A DNA stretch of 64,000 nucleotides from Anaspis maculata (GCA_949128115.1 OX421961.1:103896363-103960362), one strand, 5' to 3'; counted from the stretch's first letter, positions 44,590-56,060 are shown. Notes: generated by a model not told the origin, from the letters alone. Numbers and translations are program-made.

Positions 44590-44890
44590 TGATTTTCAAC
44601 CTCGGATTTGAACGTCCTGAAAATTTGATATTCTGTTCAGAGTTGAGTGCCCTACTACATAATTTGAAATCGCCAAAAATCGCACTCCAGAATTTTGAGA
44701 TATTGGAGGACGGTAAAAAATTGCATCTATAAAATAGAGAGAATGAAACCCGTCCATCCACTGGATCCAAATACGTAGTGATTCGACGCACCGTATCCCG
44801 TTGACACCGTTTTGGCACATGAAAGTGTCAATCACTGTTCTGGTATCCGACTAAATTCAATCTCCTGAATTGAAACCCGGTGTGTAAATA
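44590..44890 (+). repeat. Single-arm copy of the element H module
   Basis: CAACCTCGGA..GACGTCCTG-type start (here GAACGTCCTGAAAATTTGAT), TTCTGTTCAGAGTTGAGTGC, AAATCGCCAAAAATCGCA, GTAAAAAATTGC, GAAACCCGTC and the GGTATCCGACTAAATTCAAT end follow the order of the outer half of one arm of element H (26219-26600). The other arm is absent. Confidence 0.65.
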
Positions 44891-45228
44891 TGAATTTCTC
44901 CCTCAATATGTTTTCATGTGCTACGTTATGAATTGATCGAGAAATAGAGTATGAATAGTAGCATGAGACAATAAGGAAAACATGCAAGGTTCCTAATTAT
45001 TACTTAAATCAGGACCTGAGTACTGGGTATACCTACTCGTAATCCTGTGAAATATTTTATAGAATAACAATAACGGAAAAGATATCCTTATATTTCATAA
45101 AATTTAGAATGGAGACTCCAATGATAGAAAAGCACAGAACCTAGCACACGAGAGCATAAATGGTGGATGCGCCGAACAAAAATCAACACGTGATAAGAGG
45201 ATTCTGGGGATGCCAATTTCGGCTGCAG

Positions 45229-45394
45229 AAATCTCCAATGGATCTCAGCAGGTACAAGTAGTTCTTATGGTACAGATCTCTCCAACTACCATGGCACTGG
45301 ACCATCACTGCCAGACCTGGGCTCCGCAGACACTTGTTTCACCGATGTTGGGAGCCCGTCAGTGTGGGGGCAACCATGTCCGACGATCGGGTAA
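45229..45394 (+). CDS. Candidate terminal exon, Ser/Gly/Pro-rich
   Basis: Acceptor CAATTTCGGCTGCAG ends at 45228. After one carried base the frame is open for 54 residues to TAA at 45392-45394 (or leaves through ATCGG|GTAAAG). It reads WISAGTSSSYGTDLSNYHGT, then GPSLPDLGSADTCFTDVGSP, the kind of low-complexity tail common in transcription factors. I cannot name the protein. The alternative frame with its own ATG (45210-45407) looks less protein-like. No partner exon found. Confidence 0.3.
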
Positions 45395-45627
45395 AGTAGC
45401 AGTCTGAGAGATCTGTAATGTACACTTATGGGGACTCCTAATATGTGATTCTCTCATGCGGCGCCATCTATCCAAGGCATTCCGCCATGTACAGCATAAC
45501 CCGAAGCATCAGGCAGGCAAGAAATATAATACGAAATTCCACGTAAAGCCACACTATCACCAGAAGCATCGATGATAAAAGTGAACACACATATAATCAG
45601 TTCCACGGCTTTCTGCATTAGAGCAAG

Positions 45628-47819
45628 CTAAACAGGTCAACACATGAAGTGGTCCACCCCGAAATTTCGCCTCACTTTGAGGGGACATATCTCGGAAAAT
45701 ACGTTACCGATTATGAAAAGCTTGCTGATGCCTGAAAGAGGGTCCTTTTGGCTACAAGGTATCACAGCGTGTCTGGTGTTCAATGACATTGTACTTGATA
45801 TACAGGGTGACAACGGAAGGAGTGCCGAAGTGGTCCATTTTCAACACTAGGTAACTTTTACTAAAAAAATTCCAGACTTTTTCTGGTGCCATTTTTGGAG
45901 AGTACTTATCAAAATCTCGAAATGGTTTTTGACTTGTCTCTGTATTTTGATTTTTAAAAAAGATGTGTCGCTTCATGTGAAATTTGAATTTTATGATGGT
46001 GCTTCCGTCATTGGTCTCGCAGTTGGCTGTAATTTGACACAAATGCAAAATTTGCCGTGAGAAACTACCTAATGAAATTTTTTTACCTCACGGACACCTA
46101 ATGGTGGTCCCTGTGGTCACCTGGTACCTGTTTAGGGTCTGTCTCAAATGGGGTAGGTTGCGACGATACATCTCATGTTTATCAAACACAGTGTGGCTCA
46201 AATATAGATTTAGTAACCATTCGTTGCATTACAAGTCCCATAGTTACCATATATCAGCCCTATTTTGGTTACTTTTGGTACAGGGTGATTTATACGAAAA
46301 GTCACAAGGCTATATCTCGAGAACGGATGAAGGTAGAATAATTTTTTTTTGTTCCAATCTGAGACAGTGGTGCACATTTTAGCATAGTGTAGATGTTTTC
46401 AAAACAGTCCCTAACTAGGGGTTAAAGGCGACCAGCCATTTTGGAAAAGTGTTTTTTCTTAATGGATATTTTGTTAATCTGACCGTCAGTTCCACAAAAA
46501 AGATGATCAGCGATCAAGACTGATTGCAGATTAAGTGGACTTTTTTCTGCTGAATGCTAGGTGGTTACTCAAAAAAATGCCTGAGATCTGTACTAGACCA
46601 ATCATTTCTTTCATTATTGAGGGATAAACCAGCATTTCCATTGATCAGTCAGCTACAAGTTGACAAACAAAAATCGCAAATCAACTAATCTCGTATTATC
46701 TGTTTTGTGGAACCCACGGTGAATGGCAATATGAGTGCAAAATGACATTTTCAAATTGATATGTCCAACCCTCAAGTTTCGACCCCAAATGGAAATTGAT
46801 AAATAAATGTTCATTACGAAACTGTCTACTATATAAAAAACGGTTATTCCAATACACATTGTTCAATTGTGCTGTTTTATTTTGTTTATTTGATCAAATC
46901 CTTTCCTCCCAAATATCAATAATTTAATGTCTGTTTTAAATTTTTTTTAAATAATTTCCACTTGGGGTAGAAACTTGAGGGTTGGGCATATCAATTTGGA
47001 AATGTCATTTTGCACTCATATTGCCATTCAGATTAACAGAATATCCTTGGAAAAAAAAACACTTTTCCAAAATGGCATGGTCAACCCCTCTGTGTCAGAT
47101 TGAAACAATTTTTTTTTTGATTTTTACCTTCTTCCGTTCTCGAGATATAGCCTTGTAACTTTTCGTATAAATAACCTTGTACAAAAGTAACCAAAATAGG
47201 GCTGATATGGTAACAACGGGACTTGCAATGCAACGAATGGTTACTGAGTCTATATTTGAGCCACACTGTGTTCGATAAACATGAAATGAATCGTCGCAAC
47301 CTACCCCATTCGAGACCGACCCTAAGCAGGTACCAGGTGACCACAGGGATAGCACCACTAAGTCTCCGTGAGATAAAGAATTTTCATGGGGTAGTTTCTT
47401 ACGGCAAATTATGCATTTGTGCCAAATTACAGCCAACTGCATGACCAATGACGGAAGCAGCATCAGAAAATTCAAATTTCACATAAAGCGACACATTTTT
47501 TCCAAAAATCAAAATACGGAAACAAGTCAAAAACCATTCCGAGATTTTGATAAGTGCTCTCTAAAAATGGCACCAGAAAAAGTCTGGATTTTTTTAGCAA
47601 AGTTGAAAATGGACCACTTCGGCACTTCTTCCGTTGTCACCCTGTACATCAAGTACAATGTCATTGAACACCGGACACGCTGTGATACCCTGTAGCCAAA
47701 AGGACCTTCTTTTAGGCATCAACAGGCATTTAATAATCGCTAACGTATTTTCCGAGATATGTCCCCTCAAAGTGAGGCGAAATTTTGGGGTGGACCACTT
47801 CATGTGTTGACCTGTTTAG
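45628..47819. mobile_element. Foldback element N (2192 bp including a nested MITE)
   Basis: CTAAACAGGTCAACACATG at 45628 is mirrored to 47819. Arms pair over about 0.9 kb each (AAGTGGTCCACCCC, CATATCTCGG, AAGGTATCACAGCGTGT, ATATCTCGAGAACGGA, AAATGACATTTTCAAATTGA), with a loop of about 170 bp at 46795-46965. The left arm alone contains the MITE at 46483-46719. ACAGGGTGA appears at 45803 and 46278 and in mirror on the right. The inner module is related to element P (52857-54720). No transposase; no clear duplication of N itself. Confidence 0.8.
46483..46719 (+). mobile_element. MITE family M3, copy 2 (nested in element N)
   Basis: CCGTCAGTTCCACAAAA to ..TTTTGTGGAACCCACGG, flanked by TGA at 46480-46482 and 46720-46722. 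The opposite arm of N reads GTTAATCTGAATGGC (complemented, near 47025-47035), the site before insertion with a single TGA. This fixes both the element borders and the 3-bp duplication. Confidence 0.85.
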
Positions 47820-48303
47820 TTTGACGCTTTGATAGATGTGCTATTTATAGGTGATGTGACAGCAGCTGTCAGACGCGATGCACTCACAACTAGAAATTTC
47901 CGAGGCTGCGCAGCTAAAGTAGGGAAAAGTAAGCCACCCTGCAGTGGAAACTGCTGTGGTGGGTATAAGGGTCATCTCTACCATGGTTGGCGGCCTTTCA
48001 TCGCCGCTGATACCAGCCACACATTACAATTACTGGTAATGGAACACTGTATCAGACTTATTCAAGAATTTATCACCTGCCGATGGTGCACATTTGCTAG
48101 ATATAATTTTTGTATAGCACAATTTCCCATTTTTTGGACTAGATGAAAATCTATTTTGTTATTTCTTGCTGAAATCAATATATTTCAATGTGAAAAATAA
48201 AGTGATCCAGTATTCTTTGCCGGAGATTGCTTTAGTAATTAGTGTAAGGGCTGAGGTGTAGCTATATACCTGTTATTTGGAAAGTAATCTTCCTTCAAAA
48301 ATG
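47820..48303. other. Short unassigned stretch
   Basis: A plus frame, 47829-48146 (105 codons), is open with a Cys-rich centre (CSGNCCGGYKGHLYHG), but it begins in the flank of element N, has no splice support and resembles nothing I know. Confidence 0.2.
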
Positions 48304-48311
48304 GATACATA

Positions 48312-48735
48312 CAGTGGCGTAACAATAAGGGGTGCAGAGGGTGCATGGCGCCTAGGCGCCGAGCAGAATCAGGCGCCGAACAAGCGCCGGTGATTTTTGT
48401 AGGAATTGAAAAAATCAGAACATGAAGTGCCGATAGGAACATATGGGAGTGCCAACCGTCCGCAGAGCAAAGTGCAAGTCAAAAATGCCATGTTTTTAAC
48501 TTTGCCAGTCACAACCGCATCGGCAGAAAGGTCTGTTTCGAAACTTGAATTAATAAAAAACTTCTCACTTAGTACCCTGAGCCAGAAACGTTTGCAGGGC
48601 CTGGCTCTTATTTCAATAGAACACGAAAGAGCCCAGGCCATGAATTTTGATATTCGCAAAAAAAAATTCGCCTGCATAGGTAGGCGCTAATATCTAACGC
48701 ACTTCGGCGCCAACTCAACTAGTTACGCCGCACTG
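48312..48735 (+). mobile_element. hAT transposon relic (424 bp) with 8-bp duplication
   Basis: The left end CAGTGGCGTAAC and right end (complemented) CAGTGCGGCGTAAC are typical hAT termini. GATACATA flanks both ends (48304-48311 and 48736-48743), the 8-bp duplication characteristic of hAT. Subterminal GGCGCC-rich repeats are seen on both sides. The interior keeps only the 3' end of the transposase gene, so this is an internally deleted, non-autonomous copy. Confidence 0.88.
48406..48690 (+). pseudogene. hAT transposase C-terminal dimerisation domain, truncated
   Basis: The 94-codon frame reads FLTLPVTTASAERSVSKLEL, then IKNFSLSTLSQKRLQGLALI and SIEHERA. This is the hAT C-terminal dimerisation signature (P.T.AS.ERSFS.L..IK...RS.M...RL..L..L.IE). 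The catalytic RNase-H-like core and zinc finger are gone. The upstream part of the frame runs into the left terminal sequence. Nothing here could transpose alone. Confidence 0.85.
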
Positions 48736-48916
48736 GATACATACTTGACAGTTTTTTGTTTGATAAACTCATGACTGGGTAAGTATAAGAGAGATTATAT
48801 TTCAACCACTGCATTGACACATAACAAAGACCCTGCCGAATCAAGATGAAGTATTATGTACAATACTTGAAGTTTTCACACCTTATACAAAAATCATGTC
48901 ACGCTAATGAGATCCA

Positions 48917-49160
48917 CCGTGAGTTCCTCAAAAATAAAAAATAAAAAGTTTAGTTGATTTGCGATTTTTGTTTGTCGATTTGTAGCTGACTGATCAATGG
49001 AAATGCTGATTTATCTGGTCAATAGCAAAAAAGATGATGGGTCTAGTAGGTACAGCTTTCAGACATTTTTTGTGGTTGATTGACTAGCAATCAGAAGAAA
49101 AAATTCAGTTAATCTGCAATAAGCCTGATCGCTGATCATCTTTTTTGTGGAACTGACCGG
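48917..49160 (-). mobile_element. MITE family M3, copy 3
   Basis: Inverted relative to copies 1 and 2: CCGTGAGTTCC on the left and GTGGAACTGACCGG on the right. The shared interior includes GATTTGCGATTTTTGTTTGT, AGCTGACTGATCAATGGAAA and GATCGCTGATCATCTTTTTT. The flanking triplet is no longer identical on the two sides, so this copy is older or rearranged. Confidence 0.75.
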
Positions 49161-49990
49161 TAGTGATTTATGAGTACTTAATGCTAATTATTCGTTCATT
49201 GATTATCCAGTATTTTAGCGTAGTAAAACGGCGAACGCATTATACACTATGGCAATTTGAGTAAGTAGCGAAGTCCCAAGTTCAAGTCGTTTAATGACAA
49301 CTATACGTGTCTTTCTTATATAGGCACTAATTATCCATAAAATGACAAAAAATCAATATTTCACTATGGATCGGTATATACCCACACTGCATTTATTGAG
49401 ATATATTGTTATATTGAATAAAAGTTCCCTCGCATATACTGTTTACCGTCGGCAAACCTACAAGATATTTTCAAGACTTGAAAAAGTGCAAGAGACTTTA
49501 ATAACACCTCAAGTGAAACGACTTATATGTATATTACCTATTTAAATATGCATAACAATTGAATTTTTCATGTAATAAAGTTTCTTATTTATATGCTGCA
49601 AATTCTTGATGATAAAACTTAAACGAGCACGCGTAAACTAGTTTCCATGTACCTACGCGCCTGGTATACAAAGCATATAATAATTGTTATTATAAACACT
49701 TAATAATTATAATCCAACCACAAATAATTATACAATTTACGACGATATGATAGACTGAAATAATTAGGTATTGAAAATCTCTAAGTACCAGCCGCATTTT
49801 TCGCAGACGCTAAGCAGCCACCGACCATAAAGCCGACTTGATATAACAAAACAGGTAATGGTGTGTAAATGCGGACATTTTTCAGTGGCATTATTATTTT
49901 ATAAACTAAGTACAAATTGCTATACTTATCGTTGATAACAGGACCGAAGCATGTTATTTTCCACATATTTGCGACCTTTTTGTTTCACAC
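49161..49990. other. AT-rich stretch upstream of a splice acceptor
   Basis: No mobile element found. The end (GCGACCTTTTTGTTTCACACAG) is a strong acceptor for the exon at 49993, so at least the last part is probably intron. Confidence 0.35.
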
Positions 49991-49992
49991 AG

Positions 49993-50192
49993 GCCCGGTC
50001 GTTTTTTCCTCTTTACCAGGTCCAAGACGTATCCAGTAAGTTTAGACAGATAATAAATTTTGTTAATATATTTCTACCACACCTACATTTTATTACAGCC
50101 GCCCAGCACGCTGCAAAGGCACGGTCCTGCGCTGCGTCATCGACGGTTCGCGCTGGACCCTCGTAGATTTCATATCACATTTTATGAATAAG
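49993..50192 (+). CDS. Two consecutive candidate exons of an unidentified gene
   Basis: Exon 1 (49993-50035) lies between TTTTTGTTTCACACAG and CCA|GTAAGT. A 63-nt intron ends in ACATTTTATTACAG. Exon 2 starts at 50099 and is GC-rich against an AT-rich background. Joined, they keep one frame: PVVFSSLPGPRRI then RCKGTVLRCVIDGSRWTLVD and FISHFMNK. Exon 2 leaves through AAG|GTATGA at 50192 or ends two codons later at TGA. Four good splice signals, phase continuity and the composition jump make this the best host-gene evidence in the window. The protein family is unknown to me, and no further exons were placed. Confidence 0.45.
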
Positions 50193-50199
50193 GTATGAG

Positions 50200-51360
50200 G
50201 AGTTCCTGAATAAGATTTATTATCCTTGTGTCAAAATATTGTATCTAATTTGTTTTTGACCAAAAAAAAAAAGAAAATATTTTAGTTACTCTACAAAAAT
50301 TGTATTTAGTAAAAAGTTGATGTGCACGCATGGCGCGACGCACTAATGCACAAGGTATCATAAATATTTTTTCAGCATACAGATGTGGTGCATGAATAAC
50401 ATTATGAAAGTTTTATCGGCGGAATATTTTAGCATATGAAGCCTTCCTTTAGGCCATTTCAACCTAAACGTGCAATTTTGCGCCTTTTTTCGAGGCGTTG
50501 TATTCTTGATTATGTTTTATGCATCCGCTTCTATGTCAGATTCGAAAAGCATGTGACGGTTTCTTGTCCATCAAGCGAAAGGGATATGCAAATCAAAGGA
50601 GCTTTGTCAACAATTTTTAATTATGCCATGCATGAAAGCAACATATCGCTTTTTATTGGCACTTTTGGAAAATCACGAACTCCCAACTCTTGATTCCGCA
50701 TTCAAAATAAATCATATCACGCTCGTGTTCATATAAGTTATTAATGTGGCTATCACGTTTCGTCTGGAATGGATTTTGCATAAGTTTGAGATCATATTTC
50801 TCCAAACCAGTCTAAAACAATGAAAACCGACAGTGATATACCAGTGGAGGATAAATCCATCGTAAATGTTGCCTATGCCTTCTTTACATATAGCGTGTTT
50901 CACCAAAAAGGGACTGCACGTTCCTATCGAAGTTTCCCTGGAGTTCCTCTAAAAACTGCGCTGTTTAGTTTTCACGACAATTTTACTGAAATGTAACTCA
51001 AGAACAGTCTGAAGAGGAACAAATTGTCGTTAATTAATTAAGAACAACTACTGTGCAAAGCGAAGGAGACATTGAGCAAAAGCCACTTTAAGGTGAAACT
51101 CGCTATGCCAAATCGCGTTATACTGGGAGTTGCACGCTCCTGCGGCAGGAAAAGGAACTGGAGGAGTCATGGTTTCCGGTTAAGCAAACCCCTCCTGAGA
51201 ATTAAGTAAGGCAAAGCACGACATTCTGCCATCACAAAGTGCTTGTGCCGTATTTCCAACAAATATTTCACCCATGGCAAACACATGTGAACATCTTCCG
51301 AGAGAATTACCGTTATTTTAAGTATTCAAGTAAATGAATAATATACGTATAGGTACAGAT
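50200..51360. other. Probable intron or intergenic DNA
   Basis: An 85-codon plus frame at 50436-50693 has no splice or family support. The rest shows no repeat family that I can match inside the window. Confidence 0.3.
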
Positions 51361-51490
51361 GTGATATAATTTATTGGCACGGCTGCAATGATCAAATCGG
51401 CGTATTCTGGACATTTCAGGCCACTTTCATGTCACGATGACTTGATATCGCCGATTTGATAATTGCAGCCGTGCCAATAAATTATATCAC
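51361..51490. mobile_element. 130-bp hairpin MITE
   Basis: GTGATATAATTTATTGGCAC and GGCTGCAAT.ATCAAATCGGCG form a 47-bp arm mirrored to 51490 with one or two mismatches; the loop is about 36 bp. The high arm identity points to a young insertion. No clear duplication. Confidence 0.7.
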
Positions 51491-52856
51491 AAGTTCGTTT
51501 TCACTTGAAAATACCAGGTCTTGATTTTTTTATCTCAAAAACCAAGTGACCAAGTTTTAAGGCAACCAGTTAGACCAGACCCCATGCCAAAGGAGACTCC
51601 GTATTCCAAACAGATACCCGATATTTAATAAACAGGGCTGAAATCTGTTAACCTGGAAATTTTGCATTGCTCCCAATTCTGTGAAAATATAATCGGATTT
51701 TTTTCAAGTGGTTATAAAACCATCGTCTCGGAATGGTTTCCTTTTCAATTCCCGCTTATCTCTATTTTTGCAGGGTGATCTTGAAAAGCAACTTTTTGGT
51801 TTTGTGTGAGTTTTTTTTCACCGATTTTGAAAATATAAAGCTCATGTAGAGCTGAATCTTTGGGTGAAAAGGCCAAAGATGACTGACGTAAAATATTCAA
51901 AGTCAAGGGTTCGTAATGAAACGTTGAGTAGTTCAGTATGAAATTTGTCCTAGGAAAGCCTTGGGAATAGACGCACACTTTACGTTGCAATTTTTTTTAC
52001 AAATCACTTCCATAAAACAATGTTTACCTACTTCACTTATCTCCTTCGCAATTTCACTCTTTAATCGATAAAAGATCAGTAGGAATCGAATAATCCTGCT
52101 TTGGAATATTCATGCATGACGCACAATAATTGATATAGATTATTTATTGGAAAATCATGGTATGAAAATTTAATTAGGCATGTCATGTGCCTTACCTACA
52201 TCCATGTTTCATAAGGCTAGATAAATTAATTTTTGTATACGTCTATATATACCTATACCTACCTATAATAATACAAGTCATTTACTAAATGAATGAAGTG
52301 ATATGCCTACCATTAGTCATATCAATAGAACGTGAAATGGGTAAAAATTGCAATGCAAACATCATGTTCTTCTGCATATTATGCAATCGATAATAATATG
52401 AATTAACTTATTTATGTACACTATCAATTATTTAAAGTAGGCTGTGCACAGCGATTTAATGCTTGGTTAGATTCAATAATCATTATCATGTTTATACCCT
52501 CTGACTCTGCTTATGAACATTGTTGTGATGCTTATCTAAAACAAAATACATTTTTTATTTGATCTCATTTATATTTTGCTCCTCCTACTTTTAATGAGAT
52601 ATGAAAAGTTACGTAAACTAGAGACCAGAAGCAGATGTAGCCTTGGAAAAGAAAAGAATAAAGTAAATTTTAATAATTGTGCATTCTTGCGCCATCTACG
52701 TAGCCATCCAAGAACCTTCACCTACCATCACACATATTGTTTTTATTTTATGTTATGTTTTGTACTTAGTAGCGTTGACGGCGCTAGAAGTCAATGAAGA
52801 CAATGATGATACGAGCGAGACGATGAAATTGCCGTTTAATACTTTAGGTGAAAATA
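51491..52856. other. AT-rich stretch with one weak exon-like patch
   Basis: Near the right end, TTATGTTTTGTACTTAG is acceptor-like. The following plus frame (LTALEVNEDNDDTSETMKLP) is acidic and protein-like, ending at a TTTAG|GTGAAA donor-like site at about 52849, right at the edge of element P. The longer frame from 52679 adds a hydrophobic stretch. Too weak for a gene call. Confidence 0.2.
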
Positions 52857-54720
52857 GTATAAACTGCTCGTCAAAAGTTAAGCATAGAGCAAAATTTGCT
52901 CCTATTTCAAGCATGGATATCTTAGGGAAAAAATATCCGATGTGGAAGAAGTTTATGGTGGCTGGTAGAGCTTTTCTTCAGCTGCAAGACGCTTTGTCGA
53001 CTTACGGCACCATTGACTTTGTCCATGATATACGGAATGTCAAAGGAAGGAGTGTCAAGAGTGTTAATTTTTGAAGTCGTGGAACTTTTTTAGGAAAAAT
53101 TCCGGATTTTTTGTCTCTTGAGTTTTGGCAAGAGGATATCAATATCTCGTAACGGTTTACAACTTTTGATCGTATTTTGTTTTTTTGAAGAGTTCTTGAT
53201 TTTTTTGTGAAATCTAGATTTTTTTATGGAGAATTTGATGGAGCTGTGGCTTTTTCTTGAAAATTCACAGAAACGTACACAATTGCTCGATGAATTATAC
53301 CATGGGAAAATTTGACCTCATGGGCCCCCAGAAGAGGTTATCCTCTGGGTCTCTTCAGGGGAGATGCCCAATGAAGCATGCTGCGACATCACATTGACAC
53401 TTATTGAACCCAGCATGAATAAAAATGCAAGACTTGTAACCATACGTCGCATCGAAATTACCATGGTAACCAATTAGTCCCATCATGGGTGATTTTGTTA
53501 CTGCCCAAGTCAATGGAAATTTCCAGAAGTGATATCTCCTAGACAAGTAGAGATAGAGCCATCATTCTTTTTTTGATTTCAATCGGACACATAATAATTG
53601 ACTATTCGAGTATGATGTGGAATTTTTTCACGTTCATACTTTTTCAGTGGAGGGGGGTAACTGTGACGTTTGTCATGTCAGAACTTTTTTTTTGTACTTT
53701 TCATCATTGAAATGTCAGCATGAATGTAATCTACCACTTAACATCAGTAGTGAAAACAAAAGACTGACAAAGGTTTTCTCAGGAAATCTAGACTTCGAGG
53801 AAGAAAAACACCGAACGCAAACTTGAAATTGATCAGCTGGAAATGACAGTATATATTTATGTCGACATTTCAATGATGACAAGTAAAAGAAAAAAGTTTT
53901 GACATGGCAAACGTCAAAATTACTCCCCACCACTGAAAAAGTATAAACGTGAAAAATTTGCACATCATCCTTGAATGACCAATAATGTGTCCGATTGAAA
54001 TCAAAAAAAGAATTAAGGTTCTATCTCTACTCGTCTAGGAGATATCACTTCTGGAAATTTCCAGTGACTTGGGCAGTAACAAAATCACCCATGATGGGAC
54101 TAATTGGTAACCATGGTGATTTTGATGCAACGTATGGTTACAAGTCTTGCATTTTCATTCATGCTGGGTTCAATAAGTGTCAAAGTGATGTCGCAGCATG
54201 CTTCATTGGGCATCTCCCCTGAAGAGGTCCAGAGGATAACCTCTTCTGGAAGCCCATGAGGTCAAATTTTCTCATGGTATAATCCATCCAACAATTGTGT
54301 ACGTTTCTGTGGATTTTCAAGAAAAAGCAACAGCCCTAGCAAATTCTGCATCAAAAAATCCAAGTTTCACAAAAAAAATCAAGAACTCTTTGAAGAGACA
54401 AAATACGATCAAAAGTCAAAAACCGTTTCGAGATATTGATATCCGCTTTGTAAAACTCAAGAGAAAAAGTCGGGAATTTTTTCTAAAAAAGTTCCACGAC
54501 TTCAAAAATTAACACTTTTGACACTCTTTTCTTTGGCATCCTGTATATCGTGGACAAAGTCAATGGTGACGTAAGTCGACATAGCGTCTTGTAGCTGAAG
54601 AAAAGCTCTGCCAGGCACCATAAATTTTTTTCAAATCGGATATCTTTTCCCTAAGAAATCCTTGCTTGAAATTGGAGCAAATTTTGGTCTATGCCTTACT
54701 TTTGACGGGCAGTTTATTAG
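52857..54720. mobile_element. Foldback element P (about 1.86 kb)
   Basis: ATAAACTGCTCGTCAAAAGT at the left pairs with ACTTTTGACGGGCAGTTTAT at the right. Arms of about 900 bp meet near 53788 (shared: GACTTTGTCCA..GATATAC, GAAGTCGTGGAACTTTTTTA, CAATGAAGCATGCTGCGACA, CCATCATGGGTGATTTTGTT). Its outer module (GTCAAAGGAAGGAGTG, then TAACACT..GGAACTTTTT..AAAATTCC) is the same as one in element N (GACAACGGAAGGAGTG). No transposase; borders accurate to a few bases. Confidence 0.75.
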
Positions 54721-55685
54721 AAACCAAGGTTGAGGAGGTTATAAATTACGATTATAGCTGAGGCTGAGGCGCAGCTGAGGAATCTAAGACACCGAACCTT
54801 TATTTCAATATAACATAGTATTCTCCACTGTGGTTTATACTTCTACAATTTTTTCCACCACCAACAACTAAAATCATATTTTAAATGATTTTTCTGATAG
54901 TACAAACATATCAAAACAAAAGTATCAAGTGGCTTTAGATTTTAAATCAAAGGTACCTATGCTTTTATGGATGGCATTTGCATCATGAACAAAGTCGTTA
55001 AAATTTGTCTCATTTGAAATTTGATTCTCTCTTTTTTGTACTTTTCAGCCAAAATAAGTTACGTATAGTGAAAGCGGATGCTAAACAGTCCAAAATAAGA
55101 AAAATATGAGAAAACTCTCGACTTCGAGTGCTAAGTTGTCATCGCCGAGGACCAATAATAACTGCCACTTTTACCTTGATGGTCAATAATGCCGCGAACT
55201 TCGGATCAATAATCAGTCAAAAATGTGTAGATTTTGAGTCTAGTAGTGGAGAAAAAAAATTATGTCGCACCATTTCAAAAGAAGAAATTGAGAAAAGGAC
55301 TAAAAGAATATTACTATACGAGTTCTATAAGAAGTCTTTTACACGGATGGTTTTATATTAAAGTTCGGCGAATTTTGATGGTTTGAGGACGATGAGTAAA
55401 AAATTTTTCTTTGTTAACGCACAATGTTTCGCTCCTAATTTGGGGCTTCCTTGGGTGGGTTAGCAATGATTGTTATTTTATGAAAATTTTGATTTAAAAG
55501 GCGAAAAAATGACATTGAAAGGAATAGAAGAATGTTTGATAGTTTGTTTTTTTTTTAATTTAGAAAATTCATTAAATAAATAAATTAACACCTTTCTATA
55601 TTAGATATCGATTGCCAAACGACAAGGATACCAAACTATAATTTCGGGGATTAATTTTGTTTAAATCTTCATTTTTAATTTGGCA
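54721..55685. other. Unassigned AT-rich stretch
   Basis: A 77-codon plus frame, 55128-55361, has no splice or family support. No repeat boundaries recognised. Confidence 0.25.
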
Positions 55686-55689
55686 GAGT

Positions 55690-56060
55690 TAAATCTGATA
55701 AACGTGGTGTCTAAAAATCCGAATTGAGCCTTCTAAGGCGAATAGCGCTATATCTTCTGCGAATTTGGTTGAAACATAATACAAAAATTGATGATAAAAA
55801 ATTTGGAATTGTTCCACGAGCTCCGATAAAATAGCCAAACACTTGTATGGAGTCGATGTCATATATTTTTTTTAATATGGTATAGTCGGTTCATAAATTT
55901 GACATTTCTCCATATGAACTGCTTCCGGCTGTTCCAGGTTGTCTTCGAATCGCACTGTCGGATCGATATTGTAGCCTTTACGACGCTTCCTATTGATTGC
56001 TGAAATGTCTGCTCTACGCCAACTAAATTCGCCCAACTTCAATATCATCCAATAGGACAC
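55690..56060 (-). pseudogene. Probable C-terminal endonuclease domain of a non-LTR retroelement, frameshifted
   Basis: Minus-strand frame 1 reads FSWRRADISAINRKRRKGYN, then IDPTVRFEDNLEQPEAV and KCQIYEPTIPY before a stop. The next frame continues IYDIDSIQVFGYFIGARGTI, then PNF. A third gives AEDIALFALEGSIRI. From memory this order (RPD...IDPTVRFE...IYEP.I.Y....V.G...GARGTI..F...IA..A..GSI.I) is that of the restriction-like endonuclease at the C-terminus of site-specific non-LTR elements. The usual PD is AD here, and two frameshifts make it dead. I could not check it by search. Confidence 0.5.

Noticed and set aside
45752..47695. Several 80-126-codon frames in element N
   Set aside because: The frames occur in both arms in mirror form and are not protein-like. 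They reflect palindrome symmetry.
52679..53074. 131-codon secreted protein with a hydrophobic leader
   Set aside because: More than half of it is the left arm of palindrome P. Only the short acidic patch before 52849 could be coding, and it is noted as weak.
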